DNA of 64,000 nucleotides from Arthrobacter sp. AZCC_0090 (GTDB lineage: Bacteria > Actinomycetota > Actinomycetes > Actinomycetales > Micrococcaceae). The notes under the pieces were generated by a model. That model made no database searches. It saw nothing but the letters and a program-made list of their open reading frames with translations, and was not told where the DNA came from. Shown here one piece after another: positions 1-8,669 of this stretch. Location of the stretch: the NCBI RefSeq assembly GCF_014207375.1, contig NZ_JACHEE010000009.1:62001-126000 (forward strand), written 5' to 3'. How positions within the stretch are numbered: position 1 is the first letter of the stretch; the number at the start of each line of letters is the position of its first letter. A program made the translations under genes and the position numbers.

Positions 1-805
1 CCACGGTGCCGTCGGCGTACGTGACGTTGAGGTCGCCACGAAGGCTGAGCGTGGCCTTTTCGGTCACGATGTCCAGCGTCACCGGCGCGTTGGTGGCGTT
101 CGCCAGAGTGGCATAGAAGACGCTGGTTGCACCGTTGGCGTGCCCGGCGATGAATTCCGCCGTGTCCTCCACTTCGATCACGCCGCCGAGCGAGCGCGTG
201 GAGGCGTGGCCCTCCACTTTGGTCACGTCACCTACCAGCCACTGGAGCAGGTCCACCGTGTGGATGGCCTGGTTCATCATGAGGCCGCCGCCTCCTTCAG
301 CCCAGGTCCCGCGCCACGGCCTGTCCCGGTAGTACTCGGCCGTCCGGTGCCACATCACGGTTGCCGAGGCGCCCAGAACCTGACCCAGCCCGCCGTCGTC
401 GAGCAGTCGCCGCATCGCTTGAGACGTCGCGTTGTAACGGTTCTGGAAACATACGGCAATCTTCGCCGTGCTCCGTTCAGCCGCCTCGACCAGCCGGCGT
501 CCCTCTTCCAGAGTGTGGGCGAGCGGCTTCTCGACAATCACGCTGACGCCGCGCTCGAGGCAGTCCGCGGCCAGCGAGGCATGAAGGTGGTGCGGAGTGC
601 AGATATGCACGACGTCGGGCATCACCGCCTCGAGCATCTCAAGATGGTTCTCGTACCCCTCGACGCCATAGGCGGCTTTTGCCGCGCCCAGACGCGGGAG
701 GTCCGTGTCGCAGACTGCCACGAGTTCGACGTCGTCCATCTTGGCGATCGCCCCGAAGTGCACACTCGATACATCGCCGCAACCGATGACTGCTGCTGTG
801 GGCAT
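1..805 (-). CDS. Gfo/Idh/MocA-family oxidoreductase, 3' part cut by window edge
   Basis: Predicted NAD(P)-dependent cytoplasmic sugar or inositol dehydrogenase. About 268 residues are visible; the C-terminus lies outside the window. The protein begins MPTAAVIGCGDVSSVHFGAI, a Rossmann glycine motif at residues 7-13, and carries EKPLAHTLEEG near residue 93, the EKP signature whose Lys is catalytic in this family. Later WAEGGGGLMMNQAIHTVDLL matches the start of the substrate-binding domain. The ATG at 805-803 follows GAGGGAGCAAGA. Substrate cannot be told from sequence, and no transporter gene is visible beside it. The family is clear; specificity is unknown. Confidence 0.9.
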   Translation of the reverse strand, partial: MPTAAVIGCGDVSSVHFGAIAKMDDVELVAVCDTDLPRLGAAKAAYGVEGYENHLEMLEAVMPDVVHICTPHHLHASLAADCLERGVSVIVEKPLAHTLEEGRRLVEAAERSTAKIAVCFQNRYNATSQAMRRLLDDGGLGQVLGASATVMWHRTAEYYRDRPWRGTWAEGGGGLMMNQAIHTVDLLQWLVGDVTKVEGHASTRSLGGVIEVEDTAEFIAGHANGATSVFYATLANATNAPVTLDIVTEKATLSLRGDLNVTYADGTV

Positions 806-1074
806 TCTTGCTCCCTCGAAAAATGTCCTTCTTTGAACGTACAGGCGCTCAGGCGGCATGTGTTTCCCCGAGTCTAACCAGCTCGACACGGCCTGACAAC
901 CGATTGCCAACTGCTCGCCCTGGTCCGGCAGACCAGGTGGGGTGCTCTCCCTGGCGATTTTCGGCGTCGTGATGTCAGGCTGCTGGATGTCGCCTCCGCA
1001 GGTGAATCTCGAACCGAGACCAAAGGCCACCGGCATGACGCCGATGGCCTTCAGTGTTACCGCTGCCGTGTGGG

Positions 1075-1548
1075 CTAGGCGGGGACGTCGAACCGCTGGC
1101 CTTCCGGCTTGGGCGGAAGGAACATGAAGATGAGCAGGGCCAGTCCACCGAGGAACGGAACGAGGCCGATCAGGATCAACCAGCCGCTGAAGTTCGCATC
1201 GTGCAGGCGGCGAACGACGAGGGCCAGGGACGGGACGATGACCGCCAGGCCCCAGATGACCAAAAGGATGACACCGACGATCGCGCCTGGACCCGGAACC
1301 GTGGTTCCGGAGTCACTGACAGTGGCGCCAGCGGAGCCTGCCACAGACATGATGATGTTCAGCACGATGCTCACGACGACGGAGATGAGGGTCCACCACC
1401 AGTATTCGCTGCGGCTGGCGCGGCCGGTGAAGGTGGCGTACTTCTTGAAGAACCGGCGTGCGGCCTCACCGATGGGCGCACCGTAGTACGGGGCCCAAAG
1501 CGGGACGGCACTACCGGCCGGGACGGTCTGTTGCTGCTGGTACGACAA
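1075..1548 (-). CDS. DUF805 small membrane protein
   Basis: A 157-residue inner-membrane protein of the DUF805 family. The motif FTGRASRSEYWWW around residues 41-53 is the family hallmark, followed by about three hydrophobic segments (roughly 55-75, 90-112 and 122-142) with RRLHD between them. The start is a TTG at 1548 preceded by AGAGGAGATCCA, which fixes it. Function of the family is unknown. It stands alone, with no operon partner within 250 bases on either side. Confidence 0.88.
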   Translation of the reverse strand: MSYQQQQTVPAGSAVPLWAPYYGAPIGEAARRFFKKYATFTGRASRSEYWWWTLISVVVSIVLNIIMSVAGSAGATVSDSGTTVPGPGAIVGVILLVIWGLAVIVPSLALVVRRLHDANFSGWLILIGLVPFLGGLALLIFMFLPPKPEGQRFDVPA

Positions 1549-1900
1549 TGGATCTCCTCTATAGACGAGTGATGACGATTTATCCTAGGGCTCCAAACCA
1601 CCCGCAAAGTTGTCCTGCAGGTGAAATTCCAGCGGCGTGTCGGAAATACTGCGTTCGTTTTTTGATAAGACGTGCCTGTCACGGGCCTTTTGTTTCGTGC
1701 TCTTACTACCCTCACCGCTATTAGCGCCGATGATTCTGCCAGAAAACGGAGATTTTATGCCCGACATGACTGGAGAGTGGTCAAACGGGGTTTTCACCAA
1801 GCCAAACTTTCCACCGTTGGGTAGCTAATTGTCTTTGGAAGGTTGGCCGGATTAAGGCTTGTGAAGGCTGGCTGTTACACAGCTGCGTACAAGACCGGGC
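1549..1900. other. 352-bp gap, no gene supported
   Basis: The DUF805 promoter should lie here. A 24-codon reading frame on the + strand (1757-1828, beginning MPDMTGEWSNG) has a usable CGGAG site but nothing else to support it. I see no RNA gene and no clear terminator. Confidence 0.5.
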
Positions 1901-2185
1901 CTATTCTTCGATAGTGACCCCACGCCAGAAGGCGATGCGGTCCTTGATGGGAAGCGCCCGTTTCTTGGGGTCGGGGTAGTACCACGCGGCGTCAGCATTC
2001 CCCCGGCCGTTGACTTCCAGGCTGAAGTAGCTGGCGTGGCCCTTCCACGGGCAGATCGAGGACATGTCGCTGTCCGTCAGGTATCGGTCCTCCACGGCAT
2101 CGCGGGGGAAATAGTGATTTCCCTCAACCACGACGGTGTCATCGGATTCGGCGATGACGACTCCGTTCCAGAGTGCTTTGACCAT
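1901..2185 (-). CDS. DUF427 domain protein
   Basis: A 94-residue cytoplasmic protein. The order VKALWNGVVIAESDDTVVVEG, then NHYFPRDAV, then CPWKGHASYFSLEVNG, then AAWYYPDP matches the DUF427 beta-barrel fold found throughout actinobacteria. The reading frame could be extended upstream to 2368, but the extension is unlike the family; the ATG at 2185 is preceded by AGGAACAAGCCGATC and gives the usual family length. Biochemical role is unknown. Its neighbours are unrelated. Confidence 0.9.
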   Translation of the reverse strand: MVKALWNGVVIAESDDTVVVEGNHYFPRDAVEDRYLTDSDMSSICPWKGHASYFSLEVNGRGNADAAWYYPDPKKRALPIKDRIAFWRGVTIEE

Positions 2186-2321
2186 GATCGGCTTGTTCCT
2201 TTCGTTGCGCCCGATCCGAGTCCGGGCCGCTGGTTCCGGGAGTTCTGGTGGTATCGTTTCCCGGTTCATCCGAGGTACGGGACCCGGCCCCGCGTATCGG
2301 CCGTCCCTGAGGAATCCGCTC

Positions 2322-2586
2322 CTAGGTCCTTCGGCGCGAATCCCGGACCGCCAACAAAGCCTGTTCAATGATCGCTTCTACTGCCCGCTCTGGTTCTTCT
2401 TCAAGCTCAAGGACTGCCATGCCGCTGGCCCGGACCGAGGCACAACGGGCGTCTAGTCCGGCCAGCTTCAGCCGATCCTGATCAAAGGGACAGTCCGGTC
2501 CAGACAGCCGCGGCGGACCTGGCCTGCTCGGCAATGGACTCCGTCATGGATGCGGTGGTATTCACATTGGCGACGAGAATGCGCAT
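2322..2586 (-). pseudogene. Asp/Glu (hydantoin/allantoin-type) racemase remnant
   Basis: Two pieces of one family lie head to tail in different frames. The first, from an ATG at 2586, reads MRILVANVNTTASMTESI and matches the N-terminus of Asp/Glu/hydantoin racemases. The second, ending at 2322, reads LAGLDARCASVRASGMAVLE, then EEEPERAVEAIIEQALLAV, and matches the middle of the same family. Roughly 100 intervening residues and the C-terminal catalytic part are absent, so the gene is dead. It sits just downstream of an IclR regulator, on the same strand as a catabolic cluster with hydantoin- or purine-like themes. Confidence 0.7.
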
Positions 2587-2669
2587 TCCTTGTCTGGGTG
2601 TGCAAAAGGCACGGCTAATAAGGCAGGCCGTTCCCTTGTCGGTATCTGAGTGCGCCGCCGCCATGCCGA

Positions 2670-3518
2670 TCAGGGCTGTTCAACAGGACAACGGCCGGGG
2701 ACACCCGGCCCTCTTGGCTGCGGCCGAATCGCTTTCGGCGATGGTGCCGGTTTGAAGCCCTCGCTGATCTTCTCTGCGGTTTCCCTGAGCACAGTGATGG
2801 CACGGCCCTCTGAGCCGTTCCCGAGCCGCTCGATCGGGCCAGCAACAGAAATTACAAAGGGCCTCCCGGCACCGGGAATCGGGACTGTGTAGCACCGCAT
2901 ACCTAGCTCGTGATCACCTTCGTCTATGGAGTAACCAGCCGCCCGGATCTGCCTGATCGTCGAATCGATCCGTTGGTTGTAGGCTCCGTCTGAAGTTCTC
3001 GGATTCGGTGACCTCGCGCGGGCAAGGCTCTGTCTGAGCTGATCATCCGTGAGTTGGGCTAAGAGCACTCTACCGGCGCCTGTTTCGTGAGCAGGAGCAG
3101 GTGTTCTGATCTCAACATTTGAACGTAGTGCGTGGGGTGACTGGACTTGGAGTGTGTAAACAATCGTGTCACCGTCAAGCATTGCCAGGGTCGCCGTTTC
3201 ACCCAACTGGAGCACCGCCGAGGCGAGCGCCGGCCGTGCCGCCGACATGTGCTGTCCAATCGCCCCCTCGCCCAGACGGATGAGTCTAGCGCCGAGGGTG
3301 TAGCTCCGATCGCTTAGCTGGCGTCCGTATCCAAGGGTTACCATAGTGCGCAGCATCCGGTAGGTTCCCGCCATACTCACCCCAAGGCTCTTGGACAACT
3401 GGCTCACCGTCACGCTGCCTCCGGAATCGGCCATATGCTCGAGCACAGCAAACGCACGCTCGACTGAGCGCACGTGTTGCATTCCGCATCCGCCGTCCGA
3501 TCCTGTCTCCCGAGTCAT
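2670..3518 (-). CDS. IclR-family transcriptional regulator
   Basis: A 282-residue DNA-binding regulator. The N-terminal winged helix (about residues 15-75) contains SVERAFAVLEHMADSGGSVT and VSQLSKSLGVSMAGTYRMLR; the C-terminal effector domain includes HETGAGRVLLAQL and GYSIDEGDHELGMRC, both typical of IclR. The last ~30 residues are Pro/Arg-rich and unlike the family, so the natural end may have been altered where the gene meets the racemase remnant. An internal ATG at 3482 (MQHVRSVERAF) is an equally good start. It lies 85 bases downstream of the decarboxylase-GAF gene, so it is the obvious candidate regulator of that cluster. Confidence 0.88.
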   Translation of the reverse strand: MTRETGSDGGCGMQHVRSVERAFAVLEHMADSGGSVTVSQLSKSLGVSMAGTYRMLRTMVTLGYGRQLSDRSYTLGARLIRLGEGAIGQHMSAARPALASAVLQLGETATLAMLDGDTIVYTLQVQSPHALRSNVEIRTPAPAHETGAGRVLLAQLTDDQLRQSLARARSPNPRTSDGAYNQRIDSTIRQIRAAGYSIDEGDHELGMRCYTVPIPGAGRPFVISVAGPIERLGNGSEGRAITVLRETAEKISEGFKPAPSPKAIRPQPRGPGVPGRCPVEQP

Positions 3519-3603
3519 GAAACTCGACGCTCCCCGCCCGCTGGCTCATTCTCGACCGACCGCCAGCGCCGACTTGTCATTTGGCCACCTCGTGGCGCAG
3601 GTT

Positions 3604-4719
3604 TCATGCCCGGACCGGCTTGGTCAATGACGACACAGTTTCCTCGGCGATCTGACGGGCAGCAACCATGGCCCCCTGGCTGGATTTCGTCCACGCTCGC
3701 TCGGAAACACTTTGCGCGGACAACCACCCAATCAACGCGCCGTCCAGCTCCACGGGCTCAAGGATCTGGGATTGGATGCCGTCGACAAGGTTGCGGCGGG
3801 ACCACTCAAGCCATTCAGCCACGTTGACACCGGGCGGCGCATTTGTTTCGTCCGAGCGAATCGGACGGACTCCTGGACCCACAGACTCACCCACCGGCAA
3901 CACTCCTCGAAGGTTGCGCTCAGGAATATCCAGATGAAGGGTGGTACGGTCCGCGGCTGTGTCGCGCAGCAGCGAATCGCAGAGGGCTTGAAGACGTGAT
4001 CGGAAGGCGCCATCTTGGAGGAGCGTTCCGAACCCAGTGAGGGACGTCGGTGCCACAAGCTGGAGCGCCTGCCAAAGGGTGGCCGCAACACTATCGAAAA
4101 CAGGGATCCCCAACTCCGCCTCCAGAATCGGGGCTACTGACGCGCCATGAAGGTTTGTGCAGAGGATTGTCACCGCTTGCGCGTGCGATGCCGCTGCCCG
4201 GACGCCCGCGGCGACGGCATCTTCAGGGATCCGTGCAAACGCCTTGTTTCCTTCGATTCCCATGTGGGATTCGGAGACTATTTCCACCCCGTGTTCGGCG
4301 TATACCGCGGCAATCCTGACGTTCACGTCCGCGGTGTAGGGGGTGGCCAGGCCGAGATTGGTCACGCCGTAGATTCTGCAGGCTTCGAGGAGTGCGAGTG
4401 TCGTGCTCGTGGATGGCACCCCGCAAATTCTGGACAAGTTGGCGCAGATCTCTCGATCACGCTCGACTCCGAGCCACGAACCGCTGCTCGCGTTCCAAAC
4501 CACGGCGTCAACTTCCGCATGGGCAAGTTGCTGCGCCGCTGTGGTCATCCCTTCCCCACCAAGTCGCGAACCAAAGGAGGGTTGATCTACATCGACCCGG
4601 GCAAAGTGAACCGTGACCTCAGGCACTCCGCCCAGGAGCCGGTAGGTGACCGGCTCCAGGCAGGTGTTGGATGACGGAACAAGCATTCCAAGGCGCAAAC
4701 CGTCATTTCCGCGAGCCAT
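3604..4719 (-). CDS. Arylmalonate-decarboxylase/maleate-isomerase-like protein with C-terminal GAF-like domain
   Basis: A 371-residue fusion. Residues 1-240 have the AMDase/maleate isomerase fold: GMLVPSSNTCLEP at 11-23 and LCTNLHGASVAPILEAELG at 186-204, holding a Cys at 187. The other catalytic Cys of isomerases and racemases, normally in a CTSGS motif, is replaced: here it is NASSGS with Ala77. A single Cys in the second half is the AMDase (decarboxylase) arrangement, though activity is inference. Residues ~245-365 (ALCDSLLRDTAADRTTLHLD and later LDGALIGWLSAQS) resemble a GAF sensor domain. The ATG at 4719 has GGAAGGAACCGT before it; a longer frame to 4761 lacks such a site. An unannotated gap of 117 bases separates it from the upstream gene. 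Confidence 0.75.
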   Translation of the reverse strand: MARGNDGLRLGMLVPSSNTCLEPVTYRLLGGVPEVTVHFARVDVDQPSFGSRLGGEGMTTAAQQLAHAEVDAVVWNASSGSWLGVERDREICANLSRICGVPSTSTTLALLEACRIYGVTNLGLATPYTADVNVRIAAVYAEHGVEIVSESHMGIEGNKAFARIPEDAVAAGVRAAASHAQAVTILCTNLHGASVAPILEAELGIPVFDSVAATLWQALQLVAPTSLTGFGTLLQDGAFRSRLQALCDSLLRDTAADRTTLHLDIPERNLRGVLPVGESVGPGVRPIRSDETNAPPGVNVAEWLEWSRRNLVDGIQSQILEPVELDGALIGWLSAQSVSERAWTKSSQGAMVAARQIAEETVSSLTKPVRA

Positions 4720-4836
4720 ACGGTTCCTTCCCGGCATGTCTTCCTTGGATGGCAAACCCACTGGACCGTGGCCAACGAATCAAACTTCCAGTCATGGTGA
4801 CGGAACGTGTCTTCAAGCAGTTCGCCGTTGGAAGCA

Positions 4837-5385
4837 TCAGAGGCTCCCCTGTAGGCCGGGATCCAATTGCTGCATCAGCTTGGCGATGCGCATCCGGCAG
4901 ATCAGTTCCAGCTGCTGCCGGGACGTGGCCAGTTCTTGCCCGGGCTCGGCCCGAAGTCGTTCCTTCATGGCCTCGAGGACCTCGGGACTGGTCCGCCCGG
5001 CGGCGGCAATGACGAAGGTGTAGCCGAAACGCTCCTTGAACTTCAGACCCGTCTCAACCAGCTGGGCCTTCACGTCACTCGCGGAGGCGTGGATGGCGGC
5101 CTCCTCCTGACGGGACCAGTTGGCCGCCCGGGAATCGCCGCCCCGGTCCACCGCGATGGGCGGGAACAGGTTGAGCACGTCCGGCAGGGTCCCGTCCGGG
5201 ATGGCCCGCGTGGCCACACCTGCCTGGTCTTCGGCCTCCTCCACCGAGCGGAACGGCCGGGCGGAGACCACCGTCGAACCCCATTCCGGCAAGGGGCAGC
5301 AGCTGGCGACCGCCGTCAGGGCCTCGGCTTCCGGCAGGGAGTTGAAGGCCTCCAGGCCATCGTGCACCGTCGTCTCCGTGCTCAT
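4837..5385 (-). CDS. OHCU decarboxylase-like protein lacking the catalytic His
   Basis: A 182-residue all-helical protein of the 2-oxo-4-hydroxy-4-carboxy-5-ureidoimidazoline decarboxylase family, the last step of urate oxidation. Family features present: FNSLPEAEA, SARPFRSVEE at 41-50, NWSRQEEAAIHAS at 89-101 and FKERFGYTFVIAAAGR at 116-131. The family's catalytic HP-x-I motif is FPPI here (Phe74 in place of His). Loss of that His suggests a changed reaction. No urate oxidase or HIU hydrolase is nearby; the gene overlaps the DRE-TIM gene by ATGA (5382-5385), so the two products probably act together. The ATG at 5385 follows AGGTGAGCCAGCG. Confidence 0.75.
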   Translation of the reverse strand: MSTETTVHDGLEAFNSLPEAEALTAVASCCPLPEWGSTVVSARPFRSVEEAEDQAGVATRAIPDGTLPDVLNLFPPIAVDRGGDSRAANWSRQEEAAIHASASDVKAQLVETGLKFKERFGYTFVIAAAGRTSPEVLEAMKERLRAEPGQELATSRQQLELICRMRIAKLMQQLDPGLQGSL

Positions 5386-6677
5386 CGCTGGCTCACCTGA
5401 CGCGAGAAGTCCACAGTCTCCTTGCACAGGGCCGACGCCTGCTCCGGGGTCAGCCAGCGGGGGTACTCCGGGATCCCGTCAATGGCGTCGTTGAGGGCTT
5501 TGTAGACGGCCTCGACTTCCACCCCGTTGAGTTCCAGGCCCAGGTTGGCGGCGAGCTGGCGTACCATGGCGCGGGTGCTGAGGCGGTCCCAGACCCAGCG
5601 GATGTCGGCGCCCACCACGTCCGCGTGGAGGCAGCCGGAGATCGGCGGGAACGTCCGGACACCGTCTCGCAGGGAGCTGAGCACATCGGCGGTGGTGCTC
5701 TTGAGGTACGCGTAGCCTCCTGTGACCGGCTTGAGGGCCGGGTTCGGGAGGCCGGTCTCCCGGTAGACGAGGTCGGAAAGTGCCTGCAGACCGGACAGCT
5801 TGATGCCGGTGTCCACACCGTAGAGGACCTCCAGGCTGGTGGCGACCTCCTCCAGGGGCGGGAAGCCGCAGCGGTAGGAGACTCCGTTGACGGAAACGTC
5901 AGGCCCGGCACCCGCGGCAGCGGCGGCGATGGCACCTGCCGTTCCGAGCCCGAAGTCGTCGTGCACGTGCATGGTCAGCGGCACCTCGGTGGCGAGCCGG
6001 GAACGGAAGCGCCGGATGAACACGCGCATGGCCTCGGGGCTGAGGCTGCTGGTGGAGTCCATGAGGTCGATTCTCTTGGCGCCGAGCGCCACGGCCTCGT
6101 TGGCCACGCGCATCATGCTGTCGAAGCCCCGACGTCCCGCCTGGGCCAGGGTGACGGTCCACTCCAGACCGCAGGAGGTGGCGTACTCCACCACCTCGGC
6201 CAGCTGGCGCAGCTGCCGGGCCTCGCTCTCCGGGGACGAGGCCTCCACGATCCCCGGCGCAATCACCTTCGCGCCAATGGACAGCAGGAGGTCCACCGTG
6301 GAGAGCGGATCGATGCGCGGGGTTCCATCGCCGTTGCCCAGTAGGGTGTCGGCGTAGACGTTGCAGGTGAAGGCGAAGCCGCCGGCCAGGACTTCCCGGA
6401 CCATTTCCAGTTCCCGGGCGTTCGGTGTGTCGTCGCCCCACCAGTCCAGGTTGAGGCTCTCGTCCTTGATGCCGATGTCCTCGAGGGCCTGGGCGATCCG
6501 GAGGAAGCCATCGATGGTGGTCTCGGCGCCGGCGGTGTAGTTCGTCTTGCGCAGCGTGCTGTCTATAAGGCCCAGCGGGTTGGGGAAATCGAAGTCGCGG
6601 GTGACCTCGTCGTCGAAGTTGACGGGGCTGACCCAGTGGCTCCCCTCCAGCCGGTATTCGCGGTTGGGGTTGATCAT
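5382..6677 (-). CDS. DRE-TIM metallolyase-like protein (HMG-CoA lyase / isopropylmalate synthase superfamily)
   Basis: A 431-residue cytoplasmic TIM barrel expected to make or break a C-C bond next to a carboxylate. The metal and catalytic signature near the N-terminus reads LIDSTLRKTNYTAG: Asp and Arg are kept, but the usual D/E-G-x-Q after Arg is KTNYT. The second metal motif MHVHDDFGLGTAG (HxH) is intact, and GVSYRCGFPPLEEVATSLE matches the loop near the end of the barrel. A frame running to 6878 overlaps the next gene; the ATG at 6677 with AAAGGACACAAC before it is the better start. It lies 19 bases after the TIM-barrel isomerase gene, clearly in an operon. Substrate unknown. Confidence 0.75.
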   Translation of the reverse strand: MINPNREYRLEGSHWVSPVNFDDEVTRDFDFPNPLGLIDSTLRKTNYTAGAETTIDGFLRIAQALEDIGIKDESLNLDWWGDDTPNARELEMVREVLAGGFAFTCNVYADTLLGNGDGTPRIDPLSTVDLLLSIGAKVIAPGIVEASSPESEARQLRQLAEVVEYATSCGLEWTVTLAQAGRRGFDSMMRVANEAVALGAKRIDLMDSTSSLSPEAMRVFIRRFRSRLATEVPLTMHVHDDFGLGTAGAIAAAAAGAGPDVSVNGVSYRCGFPPLEEVATSLEVLYGVDTGIKLSGLQALSDLVYRETGLPNPALKPVTGGYAYLKSTTADVLSSLRDGVRTFPPISGCLHADVVGADIRWVWDRLSTRAMVRQLAANLGLELNGVEVEAVYKALNDAIDGIPEYPRWLTPEQASALCKETVDFSRQVSQR

Positions 6678-6696
6678 GTTGTGTCCTTTGCTTAAA

Positions 6697-7851
6697 TCAG
6701 TGGCCGGCGGTGGCAGCCTGCCCCAGGGGGGTGTGCAGTGGGAAGCCGGCGGAGCCGATGATGGACCGGGCCATGCGGGCGCCGGTCTTGATGCATTCCA
6801 CGGCCTCGGCGTATTCGTACGGCTGGGTGAGGTAGCTCTGCCAGTCGGCCACCTCGCCGGAGGCGACGCGTTGCTCATAACGGTGGATCATGTCCAGATA
6901 GGCTGCGAGCTCCTCGACCGTCAGGTCCGGGTGACCCTTCAGGAACTCGGGGTGGAAGGCCTCGATCACGCGCGGACGCTGGCTCGGGGTCTTATCCAGG
7001 TAGGACTGCGGGTTCTCGATGGTGACGTTCATGGTCGGGTTTGCGGCCACGATGATCGGCAGCACCCCGGCGAAGTCCACCACGCCCTCACCGTACGGCC
7101 GCAACTGGTGGACCAACCCGCCGTCGTCGTGCGCCACATAGGCGTCTTTCAGGTGCGTCTGCCGGACATACGGCGCCACGCGCCGCGCCGCGAACATCGG
7201 ATGCTCCATCCGCTGCAGGACGTTGGCGGTGTCGTAGACGATACCGGTGACGTCCGGGCCGACCTCCTCGACCAACCGGACCAGCTCGAAGGTGGTGATC
7301 TCCTCGTGGGTCTCCAGGTTCATGTGGATACCCAGATCCCGAGCGATGGGGGCCAGTTTCTTGAGGAACCTCTCCGTCGCGGCCAGCTGATCGCTCCAGT
7401 CCACATCGGTGCGGAACCGGTCGTAGGCGAAGCGGCCGTAGTAGGACCCCTTGAAGTTGGCGGTGGCCACCCACAGCTCACGGCAGTCGATGGCCGCGCA
7501 GGCTTCCATCATCCGGCGGAACCCCAGGACGATGTCCCCGTCCCCGATGGCCCGCAGCTCGGGGGCCTCGGGGTTGGCATAAGGGTTAACCTTGCCCAGC
7601 CCGGTCTCCAGGTACATGTCCAGTTCGTCCGCCCGCTGCCGGATCTCCCGAAGTTCACCAGCGTCCAAGGTGGGACTCATGTCCAGCACGGTCCGGAAGA
7701 ACAGCCCGTCCATGTCCAGTTCGTGGGCGTGGGAGACGGTGGCGAGCGGGCCACGCTTGGCGGATTCAGGAATCTTCTTTCCGTCAACCCCTACACGTAC
7801 GGGGTGGGTCGATATGGTCCCCGTGGAACCGTTGGCAACTTCAAGCATCAT
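6697..7851 (-). CDS. Sugar phosphate isomerase/epimerase-like TIM barrel protein
   Basis: A 384-residue member of the xylose-isomerase-like/AP-endonuclease-2 superfamily. The four usual divalent-metal ligands can be seen in order: Glu in HMNLETHEEITT, Asp in GIVYDTANVLQ, His in RQTHLKDAYV and Glu in MNVTIENPQSYL. It therefore looks catalytically competent, probably as an isomerase, epimerase or dehydratase on a hydroxy-acid or sugar-like compound. Its ATG overlaps the stop of the upstream ATPase gene (ATGA, 7848-7851), tying the enzyme to the importer. A second ATG directly follows the first. Substrate is not predictable. Confidence 0.8.
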   Translation of the reverse strand: MMLEVANGSTGTISTHPVRVGVDGKKIPESAKRGPLATVSHAHELDMDGLFFRTVLDMSPTLDAGELREIRQRADELDMYLETGLGKVNPYANPEAPELRAIGDGDIVLGFRRMMEACAAIDCRELWVATANFKGSYYGRFAYDRFRTDVDWSDQLAATERFLKKLAPIARDLGIHMNLETHEEITTFELVRLVEEVGPDVTGIVYDTANVLQRMEHPMFAARRVAPYVRQTHLKDAYVAHDDGGLVHQLRPYGEGVVDFAGVLPIIVAANPTMNVTIENPQSYLDKTPSQRPRVIEAFHPEFLKGHPDLTVEELAAYLDMIHRYEQRVASGEVADWQSYLTQPYEYAEAVECIKTGARMARSIIGSAGFPLHTPLGQAATAGH

Positions 7852-8669
7852 GCAACCTTTTCTTGGAGCCGTGCGAGCGCCCGCGCGCGGGCGACGGCGG
7901 GATTGGGCGTGGGAACCGCGGCCAGAAGTGCCTGGGTGTACGGGTGGGACGGAGCGGCCAGGACGTCTTCGGAAGGCCCCTCTTCAACGATCTGCCCCAA
8001 CTGGATCACGGCCACCCGGGAACAGATCTGCCTGACCACGGCAAGGTCGTGGGCGATGAACAGCACCGTGAACCCCAGCTCCTCCTGCATGTCCTGCAGC
8101 AAATTGAGCACCTGCGCCTGGACAGAGACATCCAAGGCCGAGACCGGCTCGTCACAGACCAGGAGCTTGGGTCCGACGGCGAGAGCCCGGGCAATGGCGA
8201 TCCTCTGGCGCTGGCCGCCCGAGAAGGACCGGGGGTACCTGTCCAGATCGCGATCGCTCAGGCCCACCATGGTGAGCAGTTCCGCCACCCGCTCGCGGCG
8301 CTGCGCTTTCCCGGCGACCAGCTTGTGCACCAGAAGACCCTCACCCACCAACTGCTCCACGGTCATGCGTGGGTTCAGGCTGGAGGTGGGGTCCTGGAAG
8401 ACGAACTGGACCTCACGCCGGATCCGCTTGAGCGTCTCCCCTTTGGCTTCAGGGATGTTTATGCCGTCGTAGGTGACAGTGCCACTCGTGGGCCTTTCCA
8501 AGCCCATGATGCTCTTGATAATGGTGGTCTTCCCGGAGCCGGACTCCCCCACCAGGCCGGTGATGGTGCCGGCCTCGACGGTGAGATTGACGTCCCTGAG
8601 AGCCTTCACCGGCTCCCGCCCCAAGGCGTGGAAGGTCTTGCACACGTCACGCAGTTCCAGGAGGCTCAT
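7848..8669 (-). CDS. Peptide/nickel-type ABC transporter ATP-binding protein (DppF/OppF-like)
   Basis: A 273-residue ATPase subunit of a family-5 importer. Walker A is GESGSGKTTI, the signature is SFSGGQRQRIAIARAL, Walker B is LLVCDEPVSALD, and the H-loop is FIAHDLAVV. The C-terminal HPYTQALLAAVPTPNP is the characteristic oligopeptide ATPase tail. Start chosen at 8669 because it overlaps the preceding gene by ATGA and has AAGGAT nearby; a longer frame to 8708 would overlap by 43 bases. Forms a heterodimer with the 8666-9697 product. Confidence 0.92.
   Translation of the reverse strand: MSLLELRDVCKTFHALGREPVKALRDVNLTVEAGTITGLVGESGSGKTTIIKSIMGLERPTSGTVTYDGINIPEAKGETLKRIRREVQFVFQDPTSSLNPRMTVEQLVGEGLLVHKLVAGKAQRRERVAELLTMVGLSDRDLDRYPRSFSGGQRQRIAIARALAVGPKLLVCDEPVSALDVSVQAQVLNLLQDMQEELGFTVLFIAHDLAVVRQICSRVAVIQLGQIVEEGPSEDVLAAPSHPYTQALLAAVPTPNPAVARARALARLQEKVA

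Noticed and set aside
1757..1828. 24-codon frame with a CGGAG site
   Set aside because: Too short and unsupported by promoter, family or neighbours.
6547..8472. A 641-codon + strand frame over the TIM-barrel and ABC genes
   Set aside because: It is antisense to well-recognised minus-strand genes; long opposite frames are expected in GC-rich coding DNA, and its protein has no family features.
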